Positions 46,037 through 56,791 are shown, numbered from the stretch's first letter. The stretch: 64,000 nt of DNA from Emiliania huxleyi CCMP1516 (GCF_000372725.1 NW_005200478.1:2968-66967); one strand, 5' to 3'. Made by a program: numbers and translations. The notes: generated by a model from the letters alone, not told the origin.

Positions 46037-46850
46037 GGCCGAGTGCGAGTCCCAAGAGACCGTAAAACGAAAAAAATCGCTGGCCCCAGGGGCCCAGCGC
46101 GCACCGGCCACCGCGCGGAGCCGCGCGCATGCCCGTTTAGCGTTTTATTTGTTTTCAGTAGTTGTGTTGCCGGACGGAAGTTGTCGGAAGAGCGCCGCAG
46201 CGGGGAGGCCGGAGCGTAGTAGAGGTGTCCGTTTGTATTTATTTATTTAAAGAGCGGGGGGGAGGGGCAGAGATATCAGAGGACGTTACCGAGCGCGGAT
46301 GGGGCTGGCGGCTGCATTCATGACACATGAGTGTGGTGCTGGTGGGGCGGAGGCGTGGCAGGTGGACGCACCTGACGTCCTGCCTCCGCAAACGACGAGC
46401 GAGTAGCCGGCGCGGCCCCTAGTCCTGCGAGGGCGGGAGAATGCTCCCCCTGGGCCACCTCGAGTGCCCACGCCGTGAGGCGCTGTGTGCTGTCAAGGGG
46501 TGTATCACCGCCGTATTCCAACCCCCCCCCCCCCACACACACACACACATACACATGGACATGGACATGAACATGAAGGAGAACTCTCTCTCTCTCAGAT
46601 GAACATGGACATGGACATGGACATGGACATGGAGGACATCCGAGGGGCGAGGGGACCGCTTCCGGCGGGCTGACGCGCGCAAGCACACAAGGTGGCTTGG
46701 GCACCCGTGGGGCGGCTCTATCCGTCGCAGGCAGCACAGCGTCCCGCGCCGTGTATATTTGTTTGCGTTTTTTTTTGTTTTATGGACGGCGTGTTTGTCG
46801 TGTGGAAGCTCTAGGAATTCCTATTCGTGACTGTCGGTGCGCTGCAATAC
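45674..46850. other. intergenic with simple repeats
   Basis: (CCG)n at 45990-46032. TTTATTTATTTAAAG at 46236-46250. C12 then (AC)n at 46523-46550. A hexamer array (ATGGAC)n at 46553-46570 and 46602-46632. Open frames crossing these repeats are not credible genes. Confidence 0.6.
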
Positions 46851-47372
46851 ATGACCACGACCCTCGCCTACAGCAACGGCGCACGGCTCCTCGCCGTGTC
46901 GTCAGCGGGCGGCGCAGCGCTCCGCTCGCTTCGCTTCGCTCTCTCGGGCGGGCCGAGCTCCGTTCAGGCCGCGCCTGACGGAACGGCGGGCCCGTGCTCC
47001 TGGTTCGATCCAGACTCCGAGTACGCGTGGCTCGCTGATGCCGCCGAGGCCGGCGTGACGGCTTGGGCTGAGGACCTTGTCCTAGCCGGGCTCGTCGTCG
47101 CGGTGGCGGCCAGTGCACTCGGCCGCGCGCTGTGGAGGGCCAAGCTTGCGCCAAGTGCCTACCGGCTGGTCCAGCACGACGCAACCGATAGCTCGCCGTG
47201 TCGCATCGAGCTCCGCCAAGATGGGGCAGATCCGATGGTTGCACCGGGCGAGCTGCAATGGCCTGACGTGCTTGGCAGCCGAGAGGCGGCGGTCGAGAGC
47301 TCCAAGCTGCATGTCGCCTCGCTGATGAGCATCCCGTCGTGGACGTCGACGCTGCTCATTGTCAACGTCTGA
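46851..47372 (+). CDS. small hypothetical membrane protein
   Basis: 173 aa from ATG 46851. No family recognised. It has an Ala/Leu-rich N-terminal third, a central hydrophobic helix (LVLAGLVVAVAASALGRALW, about 87-106) and a polar C-terminal domain ending STLLIVNV. Codon use looks coding and the minus-strand alternatives are poorer. It may lack upstream exons. Confidence 0.45.
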   Translation: MTTTLAYSNGARLLAVSSAGGAALRSLRFALSGGPSSVQAAPDGTAGPCSWFDPDSEYAWLADAAEAGVTAWAEDLVLAGLVVAVAASALGRALWRAKLAPSAYRLVQHDATDSSPCRIELRQDGADPMVAPGELQWPDVLGSREAAVESSKLHVASLMSIPSWTSTLLIVNV

Positions 47373-48571
47373 GGACCGAAGCACGTCAGTCAGCACCAGT
47401 CGCAGGAGTGCCAAGACCTTTGCTGCCCAGGCAGGGGCACTAGTCAAAAGAGAATGCGGCGTGGGGTCAGATTGGGTCACGCAGCGCAGGAGGGAGTCGG
47501 CACCGTTGGCTTACACACCTGGGCACACGCAGTGCGCTGAGTGTGGTGAAACATGGGGGCGTTTGCGGAACTGCGGCGTCTTTCAGTAGTGGGCAAGAGT
47601 GCCGCCGGACGTCGCGGTGCGCGCTCGCTCCGTTCGACACAGCCTGTCACTTTCTACCGGGTGTTGCGGTGGTCGCACGCCTGCAGAGCAGAACCAGAAG
47701 CTGTGCGTGGCGTGGGTCTCCAGCTTAGCACGTGTATACCAAGTCGTCCGGTCCGCGAAGTTGTTTCACTTCACAAATAGAGTATTTTTGGCGGTGCATG
47801 GAGCATGCGCGAGGCAGCGACTGCGGTGTGGCGTGTGCGCGGAGCGCGAGACACCGAGAGGCAGGGGCCGAGGAGAACACTGACAGCTGACACTGAACAC
47901 TGAACAGGGCGCCGAGGACTGTGTGCGCGCGCGGTCGCGCGTACATGCCGTATGGATGGAGCTTCCCCTTCCCCTCCCCTCTCCCCGCGCCCCTGCCCCT
48001 CTCCGACGGGCGCGCAAGCCCGCCGCTGCATCTCTGTACGTGTACTCTAGCCCCCTTCCCCCCTCTCTGTGTCTGCACACGCCACCCCGCGTGAGCCATG
48101 CGAGGTGCAGGTACTCCAACGAGTCGAGGGCGCGCTGTGTGGGAGACGGACTTGTACGACCGGAGAAGCCACACGCGGGGGCGGGTCCGCGCGCCCGCCC
48201 AGCCCCAGAGAGGTCGCCCCAGGTGGTGTCGCAGTGCGTGCGTGAGGGCTGGGCCTGGGGCGCGCGGGGTCTCCCTGTGTATGTTCTGAGTCGTGAGTCG
48301 TGAGTGCGCGAGAGGTACGTGTGCATTGAAATGTCTCCACATGCTCGCTATTCTGGTCCTGACACGTGACATTCCTCTCGCTGCCCTAGTCGGTGCCTCT
48401 TCAATCCACCTCCACATCTAGACGGCTCCAACTTTTCGACTGCGCATGTGACAGCTGGTTCAGCTCTCACTCGCCCCGCGCCCCTCGCAGCTGTCGCGAC
48501 GCGCTTCACGCGTGGCGCAAGAGAGCCGGCGGCGCTAGCCTCGGGATTCCATCCACTCAGTCGGCAGCGAG
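47373..48571. other. intergenic, no supported gene
   Basis: GC-rich with overlapping frames at 47725-48417 on the minus strand that lack domains. Probable 3' flanks of the neighbouring genes. Confidence 0.45.
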
Positions 48572-50551
48572 TTAGGTACCCACCCTATATCTGGCGCGCG
48601 CCTCCTTCCTCAGCTTGATGAGCTTGCCCCCGCCGCGAACCTTGTCCTCCTCAGTGTACGCGACCCTGGAGATGGTCTTGACCATCTCCGCCCTCTCCTT
48701 TCTCGTTGTCTTTGACGCGTCAATGTGGAAATGTGCGGTGAGCTCGCGCAGCTTGACAGGCCCGGCCGCAAGCAGTTCGACCAAGGCCTCCTCTGTCACG
48801 CCGCCCGCCCCCGTCGGCGCCAGTGGCTCGTCAAACTCGCGGGCGCCTGCGGTGACCTCGTCCGTCCACTGGGACCACACGTGCCGGGCGGGGAAGCCGA
48901 CAAAGCCGCCCGACAGGATGAAGAGGAAGGTGCAGTGCCCATAGAGCTTGACCGCCTGGTAGACGCAGTTCGACAGCTGCGGCGACTGCTCGGTGGCGTC
49001 GAGGTACTCGTGGTGCCAGTCGCACCAGTCGTCGGTCTTGCAGCCGCCCGCAAATCCGTCCACTTTTGCGCCGGGCCGCCGGTAGGGGATGGCGAGCAGC
49101 GTTGTGTAGTCCACTGTGCGGACCCAAAGTTTGCCAAAGACCACGGCGGCGTGGCGGTGCCGCTCGCTAAGGGCCTCGAGCAACAGCGCCCCTCTGGCGG
49201 CTGTGAGCACGGCTGCCGCGAGCGCGAGGGCGGCGCCCGACATGTTGAGCGCGTATGAGACGGAGCTCCCATAGTCTTCGACCTCGTCGCCATCTGCGGC
49301 GAAGAGAACACCACCCACGGTGGCGTTGATCGCCACGATGAAGAGGACGACGACGCGGTCCATGATGCGGTAGTAGCTCGCCATGAGGTTGTGGCCGCAG
49401 TTGGCCACCCGCACCTGGATCAGCAGCTTCTCGAGCTCAGCCTTGGCAGCCTCGTCCCGCGCCTTGTCCATTTCGATGCGCAATGTCAGCCGCTCCATGA
49501 GGATGCGCAGCTCCTCGAGCTGCCTCTCCGCCTGCTGCCTCTGCTGCCCGAGCACCTGTTTTGCCGCGTCGCCCAGCTTGCCCCGCTCCTCGCTGAGTCG
49601 GTGGCCTTCGATCATGGAAGCCAGCCGGTCTGCCTCCTGCCTGTGCCTCTCCATTTGCGTCTCAGGCGAGTAAGACTTGCCCCCGCGACCATGCCGTTGG
49701 CTGGGGGTGGACAGATCGTCCACCTGTCGCTGAAGCCACATCTGCTGCTGATGCAACGCCTCGCCGGGGTAGGGGTACGGAGAGGCTGCGCCGCAGATGG
49801 CCCCTCCAGGCTGCATGTGGGCTCCTCCGGAGTAGCTTCCCGAGAAGCCCGCAGCCGCTCCTGGGTGGTAACCCGCATTCGAAGGTGCCCCTCCGGGGTA
49901 GGAGACCCCTGTTCCGGGGTAGCATGACGCACCCGGTGGACTCCCGTATGGAAGAGCTCCCGCGCCGCCGCCCATGCCCGTCGGAGGAACTCCTTGCCCC
50001 CCCATGTAAGCGGCACCAGCCCCAGCACTGGCCCCTCCTGCGCCTCCCGGAAAGCTACCTCCTGGGCTCGGTTGGTAAGAGCCTGTCGGGCCTGCCTGGT
50101 GGTTCCCAGCCCCGCACACCGGCCCGCCTGCCGCCCCTTGGGCAGCCGAGCCGATGCCACGAGGGGCGGGTGCGGCAGGGGCTCTGGCTGCCTTGGCCAT
50201 CGCAGGTGTTGCCGTCTTTAGGCCAGAGACGTCGATGGAACGACTCCTCGACACATTCCCAGACTCATCAACAAACTCCTCCTCGTCACTGGAGTCGCTA
50301 TCAGCGATCATCTGGTCGAACAGAGCCCTTTGGACAGCCTCAGAGTGTTTGGAAGCCTCCGACACACCAGCCTGGATGCCTGCGATGACTGCACCTGGCG
50401 GGCCGAGCGGCAGCCCGGTGATCAACCCTTTCCCAGTGGCGACGACCACCTTCCCAGCCACATCCAGAAAAGCGGCAAAACGTCCTCCGGCCTCCTTAAC
50501 CGTGTCGGCTCCTGTCTTGGCCCCACCTGTAGCGGCTCCGGCCGCCTGCAT
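48572..50551 (-). CDS. large Gly/Pro-rich, coiled-coil, multi-pass membrane protein
   Basis: 659 aa from ATG 50551, single exon, not recognised. Order: Gly/Ala-rich N-terminus with an amphipathic segment; acidic Ser patch (DSDSSDEEEF); about 170 residues of Gly/Pro/Tyr repeats (GAGAAYMGGQGVPPTGMGGG); charged coiled coil (about 320-410, ERQLEELRILMERLTLRIEM); three or so hydrophobic helices (RVVVLFIVAINATVGGVLFA, AALALAAAVLTAARGALLL, FLFILSGGFVGF). It ends with a basic winged-helix-like tail (KLRELTAHFHIDASKTTRKE). The combination of a low-complexity cytosolic half with a membrane half is unusual. It could be an organelle-surface scaffold; that is inference only. Confidence 0.7.
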   Translation of the reverse strand: MQAAGAATGGAKTGADTVKEAGGRFAAFLDVAGKVVVATGKGLITGLPLGPPGAVIAGIQAGVSEASKHSEAVQRALFDQMIADSDSSDEEEFVDESGNVSRSRSIDVSGLKTATPAMAKAARAPAAPAPRGIGSAAQGAAGGPVCGAGNHQAGPTGSYQPSPGGSFPGGAGGASAGAGAAYMGGQGVPPTGMGGGAGALPYGSPPGASCYPGTGVSYPGGAPSNAGYHPGAAAGFSGSYSGGAHMQPGGAICGAASPYPYPGEALHQQQMWLQRQVDDLSTPSQRHGRGGKSYSPETQMERHRQEADRLASMIEGHRLSEERGKLGDAAKQVLGQQRQQAERQLEELRILMERLTLRIEMDKARDEAAKAELEKLLIQVRVANCGHNLMASYYRIMDRVVVLFIVAINATVGGVLFAADGDEVEDYGSSVSYALNMSGAALALAAAVLTAARGALLLEALSERHRHAAVVFGKLWVRTVDYTTLLAIPYRRPGAKVDGFAGGCKTDDWCDWHHEYLDATEQSPQLSNCVYQAVKLYGHCTFLFILSGGFVGFPARHVWSQWTDEVTAGAREFDEPLAPTGAGGVTEEALVELLAAGPVKLRELTAHFHIDASKTTRKERAEMVKTISRVAYTEEDKVRGGGKLIKLRKEARARYRVGT

Positions 50552-50875
50552 CGAGACGCCAGCTGACTGCAAGGTGCAAGCGGAGTCGTGGGACGCACGA
50601 TGTGTTCTTCGTGGCGAGTCTTCAAATTGCAACGGTCCTGTTGGCAGATGTTTGGATGCGACTCATCTACGCGAATTACTTTGAAGCCAGACACGACACT
50701 GCATCACCTTCGGCTGCGCTCGTGTTTGCTTTTGGCCGATCCTCAGGGTTCGGAGCGCCAGACACAGGAGACAGAGAGAGGGTGAGGAGAGGGCGGCTGA
50801 CACGGGCAACGGCGCTCGAGTACGGCAGACGCGACACCACAGCGCGGACACTGTGCGCAAGAGAATGGTCGGTGC

Positions 50876-52920
50876 CTAGGGAGGCGGCCTGTTGTACAGG
50901 CGCGGCGGCCCGGAAGGCCTCGAGCCTGGGCCGAGGCAAAAGTACCACAGCCCCGCGAGAGTGGCCGCGAGCGCCAGCCAGCTCAGGGCGCCAAAGTGGC
51001 TGCCGGAGGCGCCGCTCGCGAGGGCGGAGGACTGGGCGAGCATCGCACCGAGCGTCCAGACGAGCTCAACGTCCTTGATCTTGTTGGTCATCGTCATGGT
51101 CGACCGCTCGTCGAAGCCGAGCGCGTCGAGCAGCGCCGCGATGTAGACAGTGTCCCCGCAAAAGTTGGCCGCCTTTGCGGCGTCGTTGGTCGCCGCGAAC
51201 CGCGCGGCCGCGCCCGCCTGGTCGAGCGAGCAGACGGCCTTCGCGGCTCGCTCGATGTCGTCGCGGCTCATCTCCGCGGCGCCGAACGTGACAGGCTTCT
51301 GGTCAAGCAGGCCGATGGCGGCGGTGCGGTCGAACATGTACGAGAAGCCTGTTCGCAGCTCGGTGGTGTAAAGAGAGGCTGTTGGCACCTGGCGGTCCGG
51401 TCTGGCATGCGCGAGGCGGCCGTAGAAGCGCTTCGGGAGGGGCGGCTGGTAGACGCCTGGCGGACGTGGCGTCGGGCTGTCACGGCGCTGTCACGGCGTC
51501 ACGGCGGTGTCACCGGCGGTGTCACCGGCGGTGTCACCGGCGGTGTCACGGCGTCACGGCGGTGTCACCGGCGGTGTCACCGGCGGTGTCACCGGCGGTG
51601 TCACGGCGGTGTCACCGGCGGTGTCACGGCGGTGTCACGGCGGTGTCACGGCGGTGTCACGGCGGTGCCCGCTGGGACGCGCCTCCGAAGGAGCACATGC
51701 CCTCTCCGTAGGAGCACGCCTCGACGCCGAAGAGCCGCTTGGTCAGCTTCTTGCACCGCCGGTAGTCTCCCGCCCCCTGGACCACGCTCCCCTTGTGCGT
51801 CACCTGCCCACTCGCAGCGGGGCATGTGAGGACGCGCCTCGCCCGCGCCGCTCCTCCCCTCTGCGCGTCGCGCCGATGCGCCGATGGGCAGGCACGGGTG
51901 CGGCTCGCCTGCAGGAAGGGTCCGGGAGAGGAGCGAGGGAAGGCTCGGGAGAGACCCGCCGGGCCGCTGAACCACGAGGTCGATCTCGGCTAGATCTCGG
52001 CCAGATCTCGGCCAGATCTCGGCCAGATCTCGGCTAGATCTCGGCTAGATCTCGGCCAGATCTCGGCTAGATCTCGCCCGGCCGCTGAGCCACGAGGTCG
52101 AGCAGGGAGGTGCGCGCAGAGTCGAGTCCGAGCCCGAGGTGCGACTTGACCTGCAGCGAGGGAGACGGGGGGGCTACGACCCTCCCCAGCTGGCTGCTCG
52201 AGACGGGAGGGGCCTCTCTCGGCCCTCTCTCTGCCCTCTCTCTGCCCTCTCTCTGCCCTCTCTCTGCCGCACGTGCAGAGCGTGCGACCGGCCACCAAAG
52301 TCGAGGCGCTGCGAGAGCTCGGCCGGGGCGGAGGAGGGCGCGACGGCTGGCGTCGGGAAGACGATCTGCACCGACCCGCCGCCCAGGTCGATCGTGCCAG
52401 CCGGCTGGGCTCCTCCCGGGTAGAGCGCGTCGAGCAGGTAGTTGACTGTCACCCAGCCGTACAGGCCCTCGTCACGCCCGTCGAGGAGCGTGGCCCACTC
52501 GCACCGAAAGAGGAAGCCCGTCGACCCCAGGTAGCCGCACACTGACGCCAGGATCGCGTCCTTGGTCGCCTCGCCGACCAGCCGCAGGCCCGCCGTCGCC
52601 ATCAGGAACATTGGCGTGCTCGCGATGAGCTCCGCCGGGATCTTGCTCCTCGCAAAGGCCAGCAGTGGCTCCAGCGAGGCGCCGGCCTCGGACGGGCGGT
52701 CCTTGTACGCGGAGAGGCCCGGCTTGATCTTGAGCAGCTCGTCCGAAACGAGGTCAAACGCGTCCTTTGGCCCGCCACCGCCGGTCCGCCAGGTGTACAC
52801 GTGTATGCGGGTGCCCGAGCTGCCGGCGTCAAAGACGATGCCGTAGTGGCTCTTGCCGACGGGCGCAGCGCTGGCTAGCGCCGCAAATGCAAAGACGAGC
52901 GGCCACCGCGCGATCCACAT
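50876..52920 (-). CDS. ecto-apyrase (GDA1/CD39 nucleoside phosphatase)
   Basis: Exons 52273-52920, 52094-52150, 51880-51966, 51683-51803 and 50876-51456 give 497 aa. Signal peptide or anchor (PLVFAFAALASAAP), then apyrase conserved regions: VFDAGSSGTRIHVY (ACR1), LMATAGLRL (ACR2), GLYGWVTVNYLLDAL (ACR3), GTIDLGGGSVQIVF (ACR4), then VKSHLGLGLDSAR and CSFGGVYQPPLPKRFYG. A second hydrophobic helix close to the C-terminus (WLALAATLAGLWYFCLG) gives the two-membrane-span topology of cell-surface CD39. The family hydrolyses nucleoside tri- and diphosphates; in an alga this could serve phosphate scavenging (inference). Introns 1 and 2 are GT-AG, 3 and 4 GC-AG; introns 1, 2 and 4 are filled by 11-12-bp minisatellites. 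ATG 52920 follows a copy of repeat B. Confidence 0.93.
51480..51670 (+). repeat. intron minisatellite, 11-12-bp unit GGTGTCACCGGC
   Basis: About 16 units alternating GGTGTCACCGGC and GGTGTCACGGC, filling the last apyrase intron. In gene orientation each unit contains GTGACACC, close to a splicing branch site. Confidence 0.95.
51957..52102 (-). repeat. intron minisatellite between duplicated exon ends
   Basis: About eight units of AGATCTCGGCC/AGATCTCGGCT, with GACCTCGTGGCTCAGCGGCC before and GACCTCGTGGTTCAGCGGCC after (gene orientation). Splicing GT of the first copy to AG of the second removes it exactly. Confidence 0.9.
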
Positions 52921-53818
52921 ATGCCGCTCGCTGAATATGTTGTTCGCGCGGGGCCACAGGACAAAGAAATCGTTGTGCAGGTGTGAGTGCCTGCAACAAT
53001 TAAAATCCCTGTGTGGTGGCGGCGTGCCGTCCTCCCATCCCTCCCTTGGGTTGTCTGTTTTCTTTCTTTTTCTTCTTTGGCTGCAACAATCTGCAGCTAC
53101 TGAGGGAGTAGAAGAAGTCAACACTTGGGTAAAGAAAGAAAACAGCCTGGGGTGCTTCATACATAGCTCCCGGCCGGTCCCGCCGGCCTGCTGCGTGCTG
53201 GATGAGGATGTGAGAGAGCAGAGAGAGAGAGAGAGAGAGTTTTAGGAGCCAACCAACCAGAAATCTAGCACACCTAGTGGCTTAGGCTCGGCAGCTTGTC
53301 AACTCTAGCCGAAGCCAGAGAGAGTCGGAACCGAGCCGAGGGAAGTCCATGTGCACCATGGCATGGATCCATGGGGAAGTCATCGTTCTCGAGGCGATCG
53401 AGAATTTCGTTCTCCAGTCGTTCTCTTTCTGGCTGGATGTGAGGCTGCCAACTGCACTCCTGGAGTGCTCCAAGCGCAGCCAGAAATCCGTTCCAGGATG
53501 GCGCTGACCACCTCCTCAGCCAACCCCTGCCTAGACGAGTACAGCTAAAGAGTACCCGGGGCTCCCCATACGGGAGAGTGGGGGCCCGTGAACATCTTCA
53601 GCTTGTGAGCCAGGAAAAGGGTTGCTCCTCAGCCACCTTCGTAGCCGCCGGTCCGTCTTCCGGCTTCACGTGGAACAGTGTGCGAAATTTGCCGCCGCAC
53701 CCATGACAGGCGGCTAGCGCAGGGAAGCCCTCCGTCCCGAGCGACTCGAGAGGGATCCCCACCGCTTGCCAGCGTGTCACCTGCGCGACGCTTTTTCTTG
53801 CTCTAGCCCTGCGCTCTC
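52921..53818. other. intergenic with repeat B copy
   Basis: 52996-53080 is a minus-strand copy of repeat B (AATCCCTGTGTGGTGGCGGC ... TTGTCTGTTTTCTTTC). (GA)n at 53215-53240. No supported gene between 53250 and 53818. Confidence 0.6.
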
Positions 53819-54768
53819 ATGGCGGATGAGGAGCGAATGCAGCCCCCTTCCCGCCGCTGGGCAGCACCAGTACCAGCAATGATTGGGCAGCACCAGCGCG
53901 AGCGGTGGTCGCCCGTTTGCGGCGGCGGCCTGGGTGGAGGGGGCAGCAGCAGTGGTCCAAGCGGATCGAGCGGCGGAGGCAGCCATGGCGTCTACGGCGG
54001 CGGAGGCAGCTGTGGCGGCGGCGGCAGCGGCGGCGGCGGCGGCGGCAGCGGGAGCAGCGGGTGTGGCGGGAGCGGCAGCGGCAGCGGGAGTGGCGGGAGC
54101 GGCGCGCTTGGCTCCGGCGCCGGCCCGTCCTCTTCGTACTCATGGCTCGAGACGGGAGCAGTGCTCGGCGCCATGCAGGCCGCCGCGCGTGCAGAGGGCA
54201 GCCTACCTCCGACACCGCGCTCTCCCTCGCCGACCTGCAGCCCGCCGCTCTCGCCCAAGCGGCACCGCACCCACCCAGAGGGGTCCGAGGCGGCGGCGGC
54301 CGACTCGGCGGCCGACGACGAGATCGAGGTGCGCGCTGCGGCGCTCGGGCTCAACGAGACCACGCAGCGAGTGTGGCGGGAGACAGCGCTGCCGCCGACG
54401 CCCTCCTCTCCGTCGCCGACGTGCCGCCCACCCGCCTCGCCCCCGCCTTGCCCCCTCCCTCTCTCTCCTTTCTTATCAGCACCCCGCGCCACCGTGCAGG
54501 TTCTCTCCGCCCTCCACGCCGAAGCCAGGCGGCTCGCCCGGCGATCTCCCGCATCCCCCCCNNNNNNNNNNNNNNNNNNNNNNNNNNNNNNNNNNNNNNN
54601 NNNNNNNNNNNNNNNNNNNNNNNNNNNNNNNNNNNNNNNNNNNNNNNNNNNNNNNNNNNNNACCCCCCCCTCCCCTCCCCGCAGGTCTCCGGCTCGATGC
54701 ACCCCTCCCACCAGGAGGCGGCCGCGCGCCACAACGGAAAGAAGCGGATGATGTCGCACAGCCAGTAG
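53819..54768 (+). CDS. Gly-rich unknown protein, broken by an assembly gap
   Basis: ATG 53819, then a Gly/Ser-rich low-complexity block (about residues 38-105), then two similar Ser-Pro modules (SLPPTPRSPSPTCSPPLSPK and ALPPTPSSPSPTCRPP) separated by an acidic Ala-rich segment (DSAADDEIEVRAAALGLN). An intron probably lies at about 54440-54500 before VQVLSALHAEARRLARRSP. The gap 54562-54661 hides the rest. After it, VSGSMHPSHQEAAARHNGKK ending at stop 54766-54768 looks like the true C-terminus, in another frame, so at least one splice is inside the gap. The SPxP repeats are potential proline-directed kinase sites. No family recognised. Confidence 0.55.
54562..54661. other. assembly gap (100 N)
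   Basis: Exactly 100 N, the usual placeholder for a gap of unknown size, so nearby distances are not reliable. Confidence 1.
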
Positions 54769-55492
54769 AGCAGAGCCAGCAGAGCGAGTAGAGCGAGCAG
54801 AGCAGAACGAGTGGAGAGGCAGAGCCAGGCCCGTGGGCCTGTGGAGAGGGCCCGTACAGGGCAAGAGGGGTGGCTCTCCGCGAGCGGGGCGACGCGGGAG
54901 GCTTCTCTGCGGCGCGCCTGGCGGAGAGAGGGGGCCGCCACTCTCTGCGGCGGAGGCCCTCTTCAGCCCGTCGGGCCTTGGCCCTTGCTCTGCGCTCCCC
55001 GCGTCGGCTAGCCGCGCCCCAGGGCCTCCCCCGCGAGCACACTCGAGCCCGCTCTGCTCCCCAGTGGCCGTAAAGAAGTTGGCGCGCGCCCCCCGCCCCC
55101 GGCCCAGGGGCCCACACGCCCCCCCACAATTTAGAAACGCCGGTGCGACATGCCAACTGACCGGCATTCACAGCGCGAGTTTTGCTTTTTCAGTGGGATC
55201 CATAATCATACAAAGGCAAAAGGAGAACAGGGCGCGGGGTATGTACAAGAGGCAGTGGTCTCAGTACCTTTGGCACTGGACCGGCTCCGGTGTAATGCGG
55301 TGTGTATCGTACGGCTCTCGCTCGTAGAGCAGCGCCGCATCTGCTCGACTCTGCCGCGCCGGCTGGGGCTCGGCGAGTGTTGGGATGCCAAGGTGGGGGG
55401 CGCGCATGTGGTGCGATGTCAGGTCTGGGACGGAAGCGTGCAGGCAACTGCGCATGCCATGCGTCCGGGACGTAGAGGCGGGCGCCGAGTCC
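54769..55492. other. intergenic, no supported gene
   Basis: Starts with GCAGAGCGAGTAGAGCGAGC repeats. GC-rich open frames lack domains. Confidence 0.45.
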
Positions 55493-56447
55493 TTAAGGCG
55501 GCCCGAGCCGCCGCTCGAGCACCTGGTTGAAGAGGCGCATGAAGAGGGCGCCGCAGGAGGCGTCGACCCCTTCGGTCATCAGATCGTCCGCGATGGAGCG
55601 CAGGCGCGACACCGCTGCCTGCGGCGGGGACCGGGCCAGAGCCCTCGCGTCTGCCGCGGCGCGAAGAGGGCGCGTGCGCTCCCCCCCCCTCACTCCCCCG
55701 CGGGTGAGGCGTGTCGTGAGGCGCGGCCACCTCGACGGTGCTCTGAGGCTGTGTGTCGCAGAGCCGCTCCGAGAGGTCGTCGAGGTACTGCTCGCCCGAG
55801 TGGACGAGGCTCAGCACCACAGAGTCGAAACAGAGGGGCCGCACCTCGGCCGCGCCTGGCCCGCTCTCCTCCTCAGCGTGCCGGTAGTGGCGCAGCAGGA
55901 TGTGGGCGGCGCTAGGCGCGACGAGACGCGCCCACTCGAGGTTGGTGGCGCGCTCGGTGGCTGCTCGCTCCCTCGCGCGTTTGCGGGCGAGCTCCTCCCC
56001 TCGCCGGTCCTCGTCATCAATCTTCCTCTTGTTGAGCCGCGATGGCTCAAAGCCCACGCCGCACACCTTGCATTTGGCGGCGCTAAAGGTCTTCGCGTAT
56101 TGCTCGGCGCAGTCCTTGTGCATGTAGGAGCAGCTGCACGCCTTCGAGCTGCACGGCTGGAGGCAGACAACACAGGAGGTTTCCGCCTGTCCCTCGGCCA
56201 TCGATATGCGGACCGAAATGCGCTGCGCCGCTGCCTGCGCGGCCACCGCCGCGGGTGGTGGCGCGGCCGCCGCCGCGGGCTCTCTCGTGGCCAACTTGCC
56301 CGCTGGTTTTCGGTCGGGATGAGGGACCGCGGCGCTTGGTGACGACATAGCTGGCGAAATGGACGGTTCGACAGATTTCGCATTGAGGGGGGGGGTTGCG
56401 GGGCCGTTCTGGCACGTGAATTGGAGCGAGGCCGGCGGCGGCACCAT
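55493..56447 (-). CDS. RING-CH-like zinc-finger protein
   Basis: Exons 55731-56447 (or from the inner ATG 56348) and 55493-55618, with a GT-AG intron of 112 bp. After an Ala/Pro-rich N-terminus the protein has CVVCLQPCSSKACSCSYMHK followed by DC, then AAKCKVC. This is Cys-x2-Cys, Cys-x-Cys, His-x2-Cys, Cys-x2-Cys, the order of a RING-CH (MARCH-type) finger with a short central loop. A basic helix (NKRKIDDEDRRGEELARKR) and a helical C-terminus (SRLRSIADDLMTEGVDASCG, then FMRLFNQVLERRL) follow. RING-CH proteins are usually E3 ubiquitin ligases, often membrane-bound; no membrane helix is visible here. The 5' half is copied in inverted orientation at 58761-59087, where the finger is cut. Confidence 0.72.
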
Positions 56448-56791
56448 GCAGCAGCTTGGTGCAGAACCCGTGGATGCACGACACTATAGGCGTGCATATC
56501 TAGGAGGAGGATCTAAAGAAAGTGGCGACGATTCAAGTGGCGACGATTCAAGTTTATACCGCGCCCCTGGCGCACTTGCTTGCTTGAGCACTGAGAGAGC
56601 ACTGTGGATAGGGTCGATTCCGCATGGTACGGGACCCCTCGATCGTCTCGCCCTTCCCTCGCTGGTGTGTTCAGGGGGGGGGGGGGGTCATAACAAACAC
56701 GGTACAGGATCGAGGTGCACGCTGCTGAGGCACAGTGTCTCGTCCCCCGCCCTCCATCATCTCACTGGGAGACGTCGGCGGTGGTGGCGGT
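56121..56791 (-). repeat. inverted-repeat arm, left part
   Basis: Reverse complement of 58424-59087. Together with 57669-57790 it forms one arm of about 790 bp, interrupted by the LTR element at 56792-57663. Confidence 0.9.

Noticed and set aside
46419..46737. Frames encoding HVHVHV or MDMDMD repeats
   Set aside because: Translations of the (ATGGAC)n hexamer array and (CA)n; no conserved flanks.
47725..48417. Overlapping 186-230-codon minus-strand frames
   Set aside because: GC-driven open frames without domains or a consistent start; treated as intergenic.
51481..51670. Possible CRISPR array from regular repeats
   Set aside because: Unit of 11-12 bp without spacers, inside an intron: a minisatellite.
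52921..53160. N-terminal extension of the apyrase frame
   Set aside because: It also translates repeat B; the signal peptide begins at ATG 52920.
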